The notes below the pieces were generated by a model. The model did not search any database. It was not told where the DNA came from and was given only the letters and a program-made list of their open reading frames with translations. A program made the translations under genes and the position numbers. A stretch of 39,926 bases of DNA from Emiliania huxleyi CCMP1516 (taxonomy: Eukaryota > Haptophyta > Isochrysidales > Noelaerhabdaceae): positions 649,325-689,250 of the forward strand of contig NW_005197722.1 in assembly GCF_000372725.1 (NCBI RefSeq), given 5' to 3'. Positions 31,716-39,926 of the stretch are shown in pieces (position 1 is the stretch's first letter; every line of letters begins with the position of its first letter).

Positions 31716-33306
31716 TCACCCCCGGCCGCGACGGCGGCGGCGGCGTGCGCGGCCACGCTCGCGGCGGGCCTGCTCGGCCACAACGGCGGCTGGGACCGGC
31801 GGCGTCTCGTCTAGCACTACTCGGAAGAGACGGCTAAGCGCGTCCGTGCGGTGCCCATCGTATCGCTTGATCTCCCGGTACGCGGCCTCGGGCTGGGGCA
31901 CCTACGAGCACAGACGACGCGAGTGAGTGACACTGAGTGAGAGCGCCGCCCGAGCCGACCCCCGGAGAGCAGGGGTCACGCCTGCACGCCAGCGCGACGC
32001 AGCGCGTCGAGGCTCGCGCGGACAGACTGCAGCGCAGCATGCCGGTAGTCGCCGGCCAGCCCGCCAGCCTGTGGCCACTGCGCGGCCCAGTCCACAGAGT
32101 CGTCGAAGATGCTCGGCACGTTGCCAACGGGCCGCGTGCGCAAGGCTCGGCGCACACGGGGGATGCCACCGCCCGGCCCTCGCACGTTGGAGTTGTTGTA
32201 GAGGTGCCGGAAGTCAGCGCACGCCACCTCGCACACCATGAAGAGGGTGAGCAGCAGGGCGAGCTGGTGCACGGGCTGCTCGATGTCGCACACGCCCGCC
32301 TCGATGATGGCGTTGGTGGCGCGTGTGATCGGGACCGCCTCCTGCGTGTTCCACTCCCCGTTCCAGCGCTGTGACGGGATTGAGGAGGAGTCAGTGTGGG
32401 CTAGGACGGAGCCAGGACTACCCGCGTACGCGCCTCGACACGCTGGTTGTGGACGGACGGCACGTCGCCCCGCACGCGCAGCCCTTGCTGCTCAAGAGCA
32501 TACTTGATGAGAGCAAACTCGGTGCCCTGCAAGCGGACGACTACTGCATCAGGCGAAGAAGCTGGGCAGGGACGGGGCAGTACGGCCGCACCCCGTCGAA
32601 GATGTACACGTCCGGCGCGCGGCAGTCGTCGCCTCGGACACCCTCGAGGAACAACTGGTAGTGCTCCTCGGCCAGCTTTGTGAGTGCCGGCCGGACAGTC
32701 GGCAGCCAGTGAGTATCGCCGTCAATCTGAGAGGGTGCGTGGCGGCCGATTCGGATGGTGTGACAGGTGTGTGGGCGGGTTTAGTGGATCTGGCACCTCC
32801 GAGTGGATGCGGAGCTTGCAGATGGAGAACTTGCCGCCGAAGGCGAGCTTCTCGGTCAGGTCGATGTGCGTGTTGTAGCCGTAGTAGTGCGAGATATAAG
32901 GCCTGCGCTCGACTGTGCGCTGTAGCTCCTCCCACCGGCGACGGGAGGCGGCCGCGTCCACTCGGCGAAGCGAGGCCTTTACGCGGTCCTTCCCAATCTG
33001 CAGCGGCGCTAAGCGCAGGTTCACCCGGCCCGTCGCATACTTTGTGCCGTGCCGCTGGCGGCTGAGCTCGCCGCGATCATACAGATCCCTGACGATCGCA
33101 TCGAGCTCCGCGGGCGTGCCCGCCCACGTCCGCTTCAGCCCGTGCTGCTTCTTCAGGTTCTCGACATCCGATCTGTCACAGCGCCACCCTTCGGCCGACA
33201 GGTGCTGTGCGATGTCCGCACACGAAAGACGGCTGTCAAGCAGCTCTCTGATTCGATGCGGCACCCACTGCGGCGCATCGACGTGCCGGAAGTGGCACCT
33301 CGGCAT
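31716..33306 (-). CDS. DDE integrase/transposase with introns
   Basis: Exons are 33306-32797, 32726-32592, 32526-32434, 32368-31988 and 31901-31716, 434 residues in one frame. Introns 1, 2 and 4 are GT-AG, intron 3 GC-AG. The N-terminus resembles a helix-turn-helix (IRELLDSRLSCADIAQHLSA). The core carries Asp149 (THIDLTEKL), Asp214 (YIFDGGTEFALIKYAL) and Glu246 (PSVHNQRVERWNGEWN), the pattern of rve-type integrase/transposase cores, with 31 residues between the second Asp and Glu. After it come helices (LALLLTLFMVCEVACADF, HLYNNSNVRGPGGGIPRVRR) typical of the post-core region. The tail is Arg-rich (RARRRRRRGRG) and could bind DNA. I saw no terminal inverted repeats, so a domesticated gene is possible as well as an element. 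Confidence 0.75.
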
Positions 33307-33684
33307 CGGCGCCGGCCAGGAGCGCGCGCTGTGGCTCCCGCGAGAGAGGGCGGTCGACGTGTGACACGTGGCTCCGCAATTTGCGAGAACTTGCTGTTTT
33401 TTTCTGCTTTTGGCAAACGCTTGCTTCGGCACTCACCGCCAGCGGCACTTCTATGGAACACGCGCGCCAAAGGCTTGTCTTCACAACTGGCACGCGCTTC
33501 TTTCATGAGGGAACCCGGACGGTGCGCACAATTTAACTCCCAACGTGTGTTGTCGCAATTTACCTGCTGCAGGCAAAAAATAAGAAAATGCCCCGAACAA
33601 GTCCGCCATACTACGACCCATGCTGGATCAGCTGAGCAAGGTTTGGGGAGAATCCCCCGGACTGGTCTTCAGATATTTTGACGG
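33307..33684. promoter_or_regulatory. Divergent promoter region
   Basis: This region lies between the integrase start (minus) and the BTB gene start (plus). The integrase frame is open 42 codons upstream of its ATG. The rest is less GC-rich and no gene is seen. Confidence 0.35.
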
Positions 33685-34824
33685 ATGACCAAAATCACGG
33701 AAGTGCGTCCCTGCCCAGACCCGGCCCAGATGGCGAAGCGCCTCCGAGAGCCGGACCGCGCCGCTGGCGAGCGCCCAACGGTGAAGCTGAGCGGTGGGCA
33801 GCCCTGCCCTGACGGCCAGGTCAACCTGTGGCGGGCGGGAAAGCTGTGCGATGCGACGGTGCATGTCGACGGCCGAGCCTTTCAGGTCCACCGCGCCGTG
33901 CTGGCGGGCGCGTCCGAGTTCATGAGCGCACTCTTCACGTCCGGCATGCGCGACAGCGACGAGCCCAGCATCTCCGAGGTAGCGGGCGATGTCTTCTCGG
34001 CACTTCTCGAGTGGATCTACTGCGGTGAGTGCCGCGTCGAAGCTGACCTGCTCGGCGGCATGCTGGACGCGTCGAGCAGGCTGCAGCTGGCATCGCTCCA
34101 GAGCGCGACTGTTGAGGCCTTGGTCCAGGGCATCGACACATCCAACGCCGTGCAGTATTGGGAGTGCGGGGACGCCCACAACATCCCGCGGCTCGTGGAG
34201 GCGGCCAAGGCCGCTGCTCTCCAGTCGTTTGGCGAGTTCTCGACGTGCGTGGCCTTCGACGCGCTCCCCATTGGCCGCGTGTGCGAGCTGCTGAAGAGCG
34301 ACGCCCTGAAAGCCGACTCAGAGGAGATTGTCTTCCGCGCCGCTGCGCGGTGGGCGGCGGCCAACTTATCCGCCTCTGAACAGGAGGTTGGGGCAGTCTA
34401 CTCGCACGTCAAGTACGGCCTCCTGCCTGCCGCATTCCTCTCGTCGGTGGTGGAGCAAGACCCGCCTCTGGTCACCCACCCGCGCGGCGGCTGGATCGTG
34501 GCGCGGTCGCTCAAGGCGCACATCGATCAGGGCTCCTCGCCGCGAGGCCCCCTCGTCACGGTCCTCAATCCTGGATCGGTCTACGGCGGCTTTGAAGCCA
34601 TGGCCGTGCATCTGGGCGTGCGAGACGAATGGGATCGGCGCGCCGATGCTGTCGCCGGCGACAAGGGTGTCCCGCTGGCTATGGGGCAACGCAGTTCCTC
34701 TCCGGATGACAAAGTCGTGGCCGTACGGATTCTGCGCACTGGTTCGGTGATTCTCATCGGACAGCTGGGGCTGGAGCTGGTGCGTGGAGCGTGGCCTGCT
34801 TCCAAGGGGAGGCCCCCACGCTAG
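33685..34824 (+). CDS. BTB-BACK domain protein
   Basis: This is an intronless 379-residue protein. The BTB/POZ fold lies at residues about 45-115 (LCDATVHVDGRAFQVHRAVL, SEFMSALFTSGMRDS, VFSALLEWIYCGECRV). The BACK region follows at about 150-270 (CGDAHNIPRLVEAAKAAALQ, ALPIGRVCELLKSD, ERA-like helices to VKYGLLPAAFLSSVV). BTB-BACK proteins usually act as adaptors for cullin-3 ubiquitin ligases. The C-terminal part (VLNPGSVYGGFEAMAVHLGV, VVAVRILRTGSVILIGQLGL) is not Kelch and may be a small beta domain. The first ATG follows a less GC-rich region, and an upstream stop makes the start sound. Confidence 0.85.
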   Translation: MTKITEVRPCPDPAQMAKRLREPDRAAGERPTVKLSGGQPCPDGQVNLWRAGKLCDATVHVDGRAFQVHRAVLAGASEFMSALFTSGMRDSDEPSISEVAGDVFSALLEWIYCGECRVEADLLGGMLDASSRLQLASLQSATVEALVQGIDTSNAVQYWECGDAHNIPRLVEAAKAAALQSFGEFSTCVAFDALPIGRVCELLKSDALKADSEEIVFRAAARWAAANLSASEQEVGAVYSHVKYGLLPAAFLSSVVEQDPPLVTHPRGGWIVARSLKAHIDQGSSPRGPLVTVLNPGSVYGGFEAMAVHLGVRDEWDRRADAVAGDKGVPLAMGQRSSSPDDKVVAVRILRTGSVILIGQLGLELVRGAWPASKGRPPR

Positions 34825-35455
34825 CTCCGACAGCGCGCCCCACAGCGCCCAAACGACTGCTCGTACTAGTTGTCGAGCTCAGAACCCAGTTCCGGCAACC
34901 CGTTCTTGCCATTACTGACGGCGGTGGGGTACGTGACAGCTGGCGCATAAATAACACGATTTAAAGCACATAAATAACACGCACAACGAGCAAGTTGGTA
35001 AGACCCCGTGGTTCAAGGTCCTTCTCGTCTCGTGCGCCGCCGTCGTTGGCGCGTCTGCTGCGCGACTGTAGCGCCACGAAGGCGCATCATTTTTGTGCTG
35101 CCGCAGCCTTCCAAGACATACTAGTTTTTTAAAGTGCTCTACAACATAGGCACAAAAGATATGGCATTGCAGGCCATTTAGGGCCCTTAGACGGTCACTG
35201 AGTAGGCCAAAATCCCCACTGGGCCGGGAGCAACCTTAAGAACATCGAAGGATAGCTCAGAAAAACTACAGCCCAGCTTGCTCCGAGGAGAGGGGCGTCG
35301 CAATGTTACAAACTAAGAATTTTACAAAGAAAAGGTTACCGAGGGTTGGTTCTGCGCTTTGGGTGTCCCCTAGCGGCGGAACGCCCCCTCTACTCGGAGC
35401 TATTAAACACCAGACATGAACACGACACGAGCACGACGTACACCCTCGCCCAACA
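34825..35455. other. Spacer with short direct repeats
   Basis: CATAAATAACACG occurs twice (about 34946 and 34969) in a locally AT-rich patch. The rest is unremarkable; no gene is seen. Confidence 0.45.
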
Positions 35456-36240
35456 TCACCGCTCAGGGCTCCTCCGCCCGGTCTCTCTCCCCACCCCATC
35501 CGAAGGGGCTCCCCTCTCCTCCCGGTCCTTCCTCTTGTTCGCTTTCCGATGGTCAGGCGTCGGCTGCGGAGCCCGCCTTCCCCTCTTATACTTCGTCGAC
35601 CGCGTCCCCGCCGCCGTCTTGTCCTCCCCGTCCGGCCTCGACGATCCCGCCGACGGCGATCCCGTGTCTGACTCCCCGGGCGAGGGCGGCGGCATTGGAT
35701 CGTCCCGCCGCACCTCCTCGGGAGGTCGAGCCACCTCTCCCTGGTCGGCGACACGCGCCCGCACCCGCGGCCTCTCTACCGTCTTCGGCTCGCCCTCCCC
35801 TTCCGCCGGCTCCTCTTCAGGCTCGGGGAGGCGTGGCCCTCCCTGCCGAAGATCACGGCGGCCCAGCTGCCACCGCGGCGGGTCTTCCCCCGGTGTGGGC
35901 TCGTACGTCCCGGTTCCACTCGCAGAGGCCGCGTCAGCTCATCTCTCGCTCCCTCCGACAACTGACCCCAAGCCCCTCCTGGGACCCTCTGGTCTTGGCC
36001 CTCCGGTTCGCCGGCGGGCCCGCCATCAGATCGCGGCACCTCCCCTGCCCCAGCCCCTCCTCCCGGGTACTCCAGCCTCCGGCGGGGCGGCCCTGGATCC
36101 CCTGGGTTATTCCGAGTGGGTCCATACGGCGGCGGCCCCGCTGGCGGCGGGGGGGGAGGCGGTGGCGGGGGTGACGGGTACAGTGGCGGCCCCCGCGGCC
36201 GTAATGCAGACCGGCGCGCAGCGTCGGGGCTTGCCTTCAC
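35456..36240 (-). pseudogene. Frame-shifted Pro/Arg-rich coding-like region
   Basis: Two minus-strand frames abut: 36240-35776 (starts MKASPDAARR, Pro-rich, then VEPGRTSPHRGKTRRGG) and 35764-35456 (VADQGEVARPPEEVRRDD, KRKDREERGAPSDG). Reading one shifted frame across about 35830 would give continuous Glu/Pro/Arg-rich sequence. The basic, disordered, GRT-rich character recalls gag-like proteins of retroelements, but there is no reverse transcriptase nearby. The plus strand is also open here, so coding is uncertain. Confidence 0.3.
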
Positions 36241-36560
36241 TCCCCATCAACGTGACCGCGACGTTGATTAATAACCGAACGAGAGAGCGAGAGAGAGAGC
36301 GGACTTATTTTTCACGGTGCCGCCCTCACAGGACAGAGGAGACGGGGAGGACATGCCACAGCCCACTGAGAGCCTCGCGGCGTCGTTCGGGGCGAGCGCG
36401 ACCAATAGTGTCTACGTGCGGGGCCCAATGCCAAAGCAATACCGTCCGCCTCCCGTCTCCCCGCAATACCTCCGCGCCTGGCGTCGCGCGCCTCTTCCCC
36501 CACCTCCAGCTCCGCCCGAGCGAGGTCACCGGAGATCGACCCGAGATCGTCCCCGAGAGA
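36241..36560. other. Short spacer
   Basis: An (AG)n-rich purine run lies at 36281-36300 (GAGAGAGC-type). No gene is seen. Confidence 0.4.
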
Positions 36561-37267
36561 TCAGCCGAGTCCGTCCTGCTCGGCCTCCGCCGGCGCCTCC
36601 ATTGTGCGGCTCCACTCGCCCGCCGCGCTGCGTGAGAGTGTGAAGGTCGGCCAGTACTTGAGGTCGAGCTTCAGGGTCGTCATGCGGAGGCGGCCCTCGA
36701 GGTCGACCGTCTTGACGCGGACCACCTGTTCACAGCCCGAGGTGTGAACAGACGCTGTTCCACACCTCGAGGTCGGCCGTCTGGACGCTGTTCACACCTC
36801 GCCGTCGGCCTTGCCGCGTGTGCACTCGAGCAGCGCGGCGAGGGTCGGAGTCGGCACCGAGTCCACCTCGATGATGTGCGAGGTGGGGGACAGGTCGTAC
36901 CGGCTCGACGGCGAGCCGTAGAAGCGGTACGACGCGTAGACGCCGCCCTGCGCCGGCACAGACCGCTGCGCGCGCACGGCGTCCGGCGTCTCCTGCAGAA
37001 GCAGCCCGGCCCACCTGTTCACAGCTCGAGGTGTGAACAGATCTGTTCACACCAGTCTCCTGCAGAAGAAGCCCGGCCCACCCCAGCACGCGCGTTGTCC
37101 CCAGCCCGTCCGACGGCAGCATCGGCGCCGTCACTGCGAACGGCGCGCCGTCACGTACCACGCCCAGCTGCACCGACGCACTGGCCTGCGACGCCGCCTC
37201 CGCCTCGTTCAGCGATCGCACCGGCGAGCCGTCGACCGTCAGCAGCAAATCGCCCCCGCGCAATGCG

Positions 37268-37310
<43 letters not shown>

Positions 37311-37315
37311 TACCT

Positions 37316-37356
<41 letters not shown>

Positions 37357-39842
37357 TCCGCTGCCTCCGCCGCCGCCTCCGCCCACGCTGCCGCACCCCT
37401 CAGCGCCCGCCGCGGCCGTCGGCGGTGACGGCGCGCCCTGCTGCTGCACCCCATGCACGTGCGTCACGAGGAGGACGCTCGCCGCCGGCGCCTAACAGAA
37501 GGAGCCCAGCACACGGGGTGGAACAGAAGAAGGCCGTGGACGCAGGACGCTCGCCGCCGGCGCCGTCGAGTCCGCGCCGCCGCCCGCGCCGCCCGCGCCG
37601 GCCGCGCCGGCCGGTCCGCCCGCGCCGGCCGCGCCGGCTGCAGCCACGGGCGTTCGCACGTGCGCAGCGAGTGTTGCGTCGTCAAGGCCTAGCTGGCGGG
37701 CCGCCGCGAGCGAGATTGGCTCGAGAGTTGCGCCGATCGACCGCCACGGAGGCGGCGCCTAATCTCGCCCAATCTCGCGGGTAATCTCGTCCAATCTCGC
37801 GGGTAATCTCGTCCAATCTCGCGGGTAATCTCGTCCAATCTCGTCCAATCTCGCGGGTCGGCGAGGGCAGTCTCTTGTCGCCACGCTGTGGAGGCCGTCT
37901 TCGGACGTGTCTCGGAAATGACTCGGAAGTGTCTCGGACGTGTCTCGGACGTGTCTCGGAAATGACTCGGAAGTGTCTCGGACGTGTCTCGGAGGGGGAG
38001 CCTCGTCTGCGATCAGCTTGTCGGCGACGCGCGCGACCAGCTCGATCGGTAGCCTACGTGTTGGATCGGGGCAGGAAGACGGTATTGTGCAGCGTCTTCA
38101 GAGCACCGCGTGAGCACAACGGAGAAGAGTACAGTGAACACAGCGGAAGACGGCCGAGTACGGCGGAATACGTGTCCTCTCGAGTGCTGGCTGGGAGACA
38201 TGAACACGTCTCCCCCGCTTCTAGGATCGGAAGCCCGCGGAAGACCGACGCGAGCTGGTTTGGCGCCGGCTGGTAGGCGCAAGAGACCCACAGCGCGGCC
38301 ACCGTGCCGTCGTCCGAGGCGAGCACGCCGCCGTCCACGGGCGGCGCGACCTCGAGGCCGAGCGTCTCGGCGTTGTACACCTGGAAGCGCGGCGGGTTGG
38401 GGAGCGGCAGCTTGATCCACCCAGAGTTGGCGACGCGCGTGCGGCGGCAGACAAAGTCGACGCGGCGCGACGCGTCGATGTCCTCGTTGAGGCCCGACTT
38501 CAGCCCGACGATCACCACCTGGCGAGTGAGCGAAGCGCTCGTTAGTCAGGCAGCTGGCGAGGCCCGACATGCGCGCGGCGGGTCGCACAAGCCTAATGAC
38601 TTCGTCAGGCCCGGTCGGGCCCTTCATTAGCGCCGCCCGACGCGAGCGCGGCGAGCATTACCTCGGCACCCGGCGGCAGCGGCCGCGGCGCCAGCTTGGC
38701 GGCGGACACCCTGACGTCCGCGGGCACGCAGGCTGGGTCGTACCTCAAGAGCGCAAAGTTGTGCAGCGGGTGCACGTACTCGACGCGCGCCGCGACGGTC
38801 ACGCGCCCGCCGAGGGTCAGGGACGCGTCGCCGAGGGTCGACGTGACGGTGTTTCGGTCCACCGCCACCAACCCCGCGGCGGCGTCGAGGACGACGCCGG
38901 TGCCTCGGTAGCGCATCCCCGTCTCCCCGTCGATCGAGAAGGGGCGGAAGAAGTCCACCGTGACGAGCGCATCGCGGAGGGCGGCGGAGGCGCGGGCAAT
39001 CGAGCCCTCGCGGCCGGCGGGGGCGGTGCCGCCACCGCCCTCCTCGCCCTCGCCAGCTGCGGCGAGGGCGGCGCCGGGCGGCGCGTCGACGGCGGCTCCG
39101 GTGGCCGCAGCGGCGGCTGCAGAAGCGGCGGTGGTGGCAATGGCGGCGGTGGCGGTGGCGGCGGTGGCGGCGGTGGCGGCGGTGGCGGCGGTGGCGGCGG
39201 TGGCGGCGGTGGCGGCGGTGGCGGCGGTGGCGGAGGCGGCATCGGCATCGGCTGCGGCAGCGATCGCTCCGACAGGTGCAATCTGAGGTGGCGACACCGC
39301 GGTGGCGTCCGGCTGGGCGGCATTCAGCCACCCCGTCGCCTGCCCGAGCGTCCCAGTCTGCCAGTCGCCGACAGGAGGCCTCCGCCCGGACTGTGGCGCG
39401 AACCACTTTGTGTCGTACCGGACCGACACCAGCTGCGTGTGCGCGCGCGCGCCCAGGTCGGAGTAGCGGACCGTGAGCGGCGTGCCGTGCGCCGCGCCGG
39501 CGAGCGTCGCCACAAAGGCGGCGAGGGTGGGCGTCGGCTGCCCGTTGACGGCGAGGATGATCGAGCCCTTGGAGAGGCGTGCCTGCCGGAAGATGTAGCC
39601 CGGGTGCGCCACGTACACGCCGCGTGCGGGGAGGCCGTGGTTGCGCGCTTGCTGGTAGGACAGCTCGTTGACGACCGCGCCGCCAACCTCGACGTAGCAC
39701 GACGGCGTCAGCGCGTGCAGGTCCGCCACCGGCACTTCCACCTCCCTCGCCTCGCCGCCGCGCACCAGAGAGACGGCGACGGCGCCGCCGACGGCGCGAT
39801 CGAGCGCAGCCTCCAGGGCGACGAAGGAGGTGCACGGAGCGC
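36561..39842 (-). CDS. NMA111-like HtrA-type protein, 5' end beyond window
   Basis: Exons visible are 39842-38662, 38518-38235, 38053-38002, 37758-37564, 37491-37082, 37014-36798 and 36725-36561, 833 residues in one frame. The sequence follows the NMA111 family. First is a PDZ-like region (GVYVAHPGYIFRQARLSKGS, ILAVNGQPTPTLAAF). Next comes the second, catalytically silent protease repeat (FRPFSIDGETGMRYRGTGVV, AVDRNTVTSTLGDASL, YVHPLHNFALLRYDPA), then DGGVLASDDGTVAALW. The later PDZ regions follow (LEPISLAAARQLGL, LRGGDLLLTVDGSPV, HIIEVDSVPTPTLAALLE, TLKLDLKYWPTFTL). The active Ser protease repeat should lie upstream, outside the window. Poly-Ala/Thr (GGTGGCGGC repeats) and poly-Gly insertions are unusual for the family. 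Sequence beyond 39843 is intron, ending TCTCAAAG. Confidence 0.88.
36726..36797 (-). mobile_element. Introner, CTGTGAACAG family
   Basis: This 72-nt GT-AG intron begins GTGTGAACAG and ends GGGCTGTGAACAG. It includes ACGGCCGACCTCGAGG, which recurs in the next exon as ACGGTCGACCTCGAGG. CTGTTCACACC gives a palindromic character. It is the same family as 37015-37081 and tubulin intron 7 (18335-18402). Confidence 0.8.
37015..37081 (-). mobile_element. Introner with long target duplication, palindromic interior
   Basis: This is a 67-nt GT-AG intron. Its first 27 bases (GTGGGCCGGGCTTCTTCTGC, then AGGAGAC) are repeated at the start of the next exon with one change (CTGCTT for CTTCTT). The remainder is GGTGTGAACAGATCTGTTCA and CACC, a perfect palindrome, then TCGAGCTGTGAACAG. 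Confidence 0.92.
37492..37563 (-). mobile_element. Introner with 20-bp perfect target duplication, GC donor
   Basis: This is a 72-nt GC-AG intron. GCGCCGGCGGCGAGCGTCCT begins the intron and begins the next exon without mismatch. Confidence 0.92.
37759..38001 (-). mobile_element. Introner with repeat-filled interior, GC donor
   Basis: The intron start GCTCCCCCTCCG matches the next exon start GCGCCGCCTCCG. The interior on the plus strand is made of AATCTCGTCCAATCTCGCGG units (about 37760-37860) and TCTCGGACGTG/TCGGAAATGA units (about 37900-37990). Confidence 0.75.
38054..38234 (-). mobile_element. Introner of the GAATAC-rich larger family, GC donor
   Basis: This 181-nt intron starts GCTTCCGATC and the next exon starts GCTACCGATC. 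Its interior is related to the intron at 14001-14377 of the cysteine protease gene (GAGCACCGCGTGA, ACAGTGAACACAGCGGA, CGGAATACG). Confidence 0.8.
38519..38661 (-). mobile_element. Intron with decayed target duplication, GT donor
   Basis: The 143-nt intron begins GTAATGCTCGCCGCGCTCGC, then GTCGGGC. The next exon begins GTGGTGATCGTCGGGCTGAA, then GTCGGGC. Nearly two thirds of the positions agree, as expected for an older insertion. Confidence 0.55.
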
Positions 39843-39926
39843 CTTTGAGAGAAGAGACACGCGGGAGTGAGAGGACAGCCGAAGGGGGCGCGGGTGGGTG
39901 GTGGTGGTGGTGGTGGTGGTGGGTGG

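Noticed and set aside
34946..34982. CATAAATAACACG direct repeats as attachment sites
   Set aside because: They are only two copies 23 bp apart in an AT-rich patch, with no integrase-type boundary or element between them.
35346..36635. 429-codon plus-strand frame
   Set aside because: Pro/Ser/Arg-only composition, open on both strands, no motif. It overlaps a minus-strand frame of equal quality.

Overview
The window looks like nuclear DNA of a haptophyte-type microalga. It is GC-rich and eukaryotic, and nearly every recognisable gene is split by short introns. By hand splicing, 44 introns have either a GT-AG or a GC-AG boundary, in nearly equal numbers. Gene content is eukaryotic: alpha-tubulin, an NMA111-type HtrA-like protease, BTB-BACK, AP2 and Myb-like proteins, and a papain-family protease. 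The taxon is inferred from intron style and composition and is not proven.

Layout from left to right. (1) 0.5-5.2 kb: one arm of a long-range inverted repeat; a GH17 beta-glucanase-like type II membrane protein (-); a small three-exon membrane or secreted protein (+); a two-ended fragment of D-3-phosphoglycerate dehydrogenase (-); a three-exon unknown protein (+). (2) 6-9.5 kb: a small multi-pass membrane protein (-) and an aldo-keto reductase (+), both with frame slips mostly in homopolymers; a Myb-like protein (-); an open fragment of unknown family (-). (3) 11.7-15.4 kb: an 11-exon papain-family cysteine protease with an intact Gln/Cys/His/Asn set (-). (4) 15.6-17.3 kb: a zinc-knuckle and HNH-like gene (+) whose 5' part is interrupted by DNA containing a decayed copy of the alpha-tubulin 5' end. 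(5) 17.8-20.2 kb: a complete nine-exon alpha-tubulin gene (-). (6) 22-24.2 kb: a seven-exon 233-residue protein of unknown function (-). (7) 24.8-25.8 kb: a LON-domain protein (+). (8) 27.8-31.3 kb: a nuclear regulator with C2HC finger, MBD-like region and AP2 domain, containing an assembly gap (-). (9) 31.7-33.3 kb: a five-exon DDE integrase/transposase with an apparently intact triad (-). (10) 33.7-34.8 kb: a BTB-BACK protein (+). (11) 36.6-39.8 kb: the C-terminal 833 residues of an NMA111-like protein, running off the right edge (-).

The most striking feature is the introns. Many are flanked by near-identical duplications of 10-30 bp of exon sequence. One copy carries the donor GT or GC and the other restarts the exon right after the acceptor AG. 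The same intron sequences recur in unrelated genes: a TACCCGAACCCACCCTCCCC family, a CTGTGAACAG family with palindromic ends, CGAGAT decamer arrays, and a larger GAATAC-rich family. This is the signature of introner elements, mobile DNA that makes new introns. At least four sequence families appear to have been active in this one 40-kb stretch.

No CRISPR array, rRNA or tRNA could be supported. Exon boundaries were deduced by eye from reading frame, homology and splice consensus. They keep frame throughout most genes but have no transcript support.
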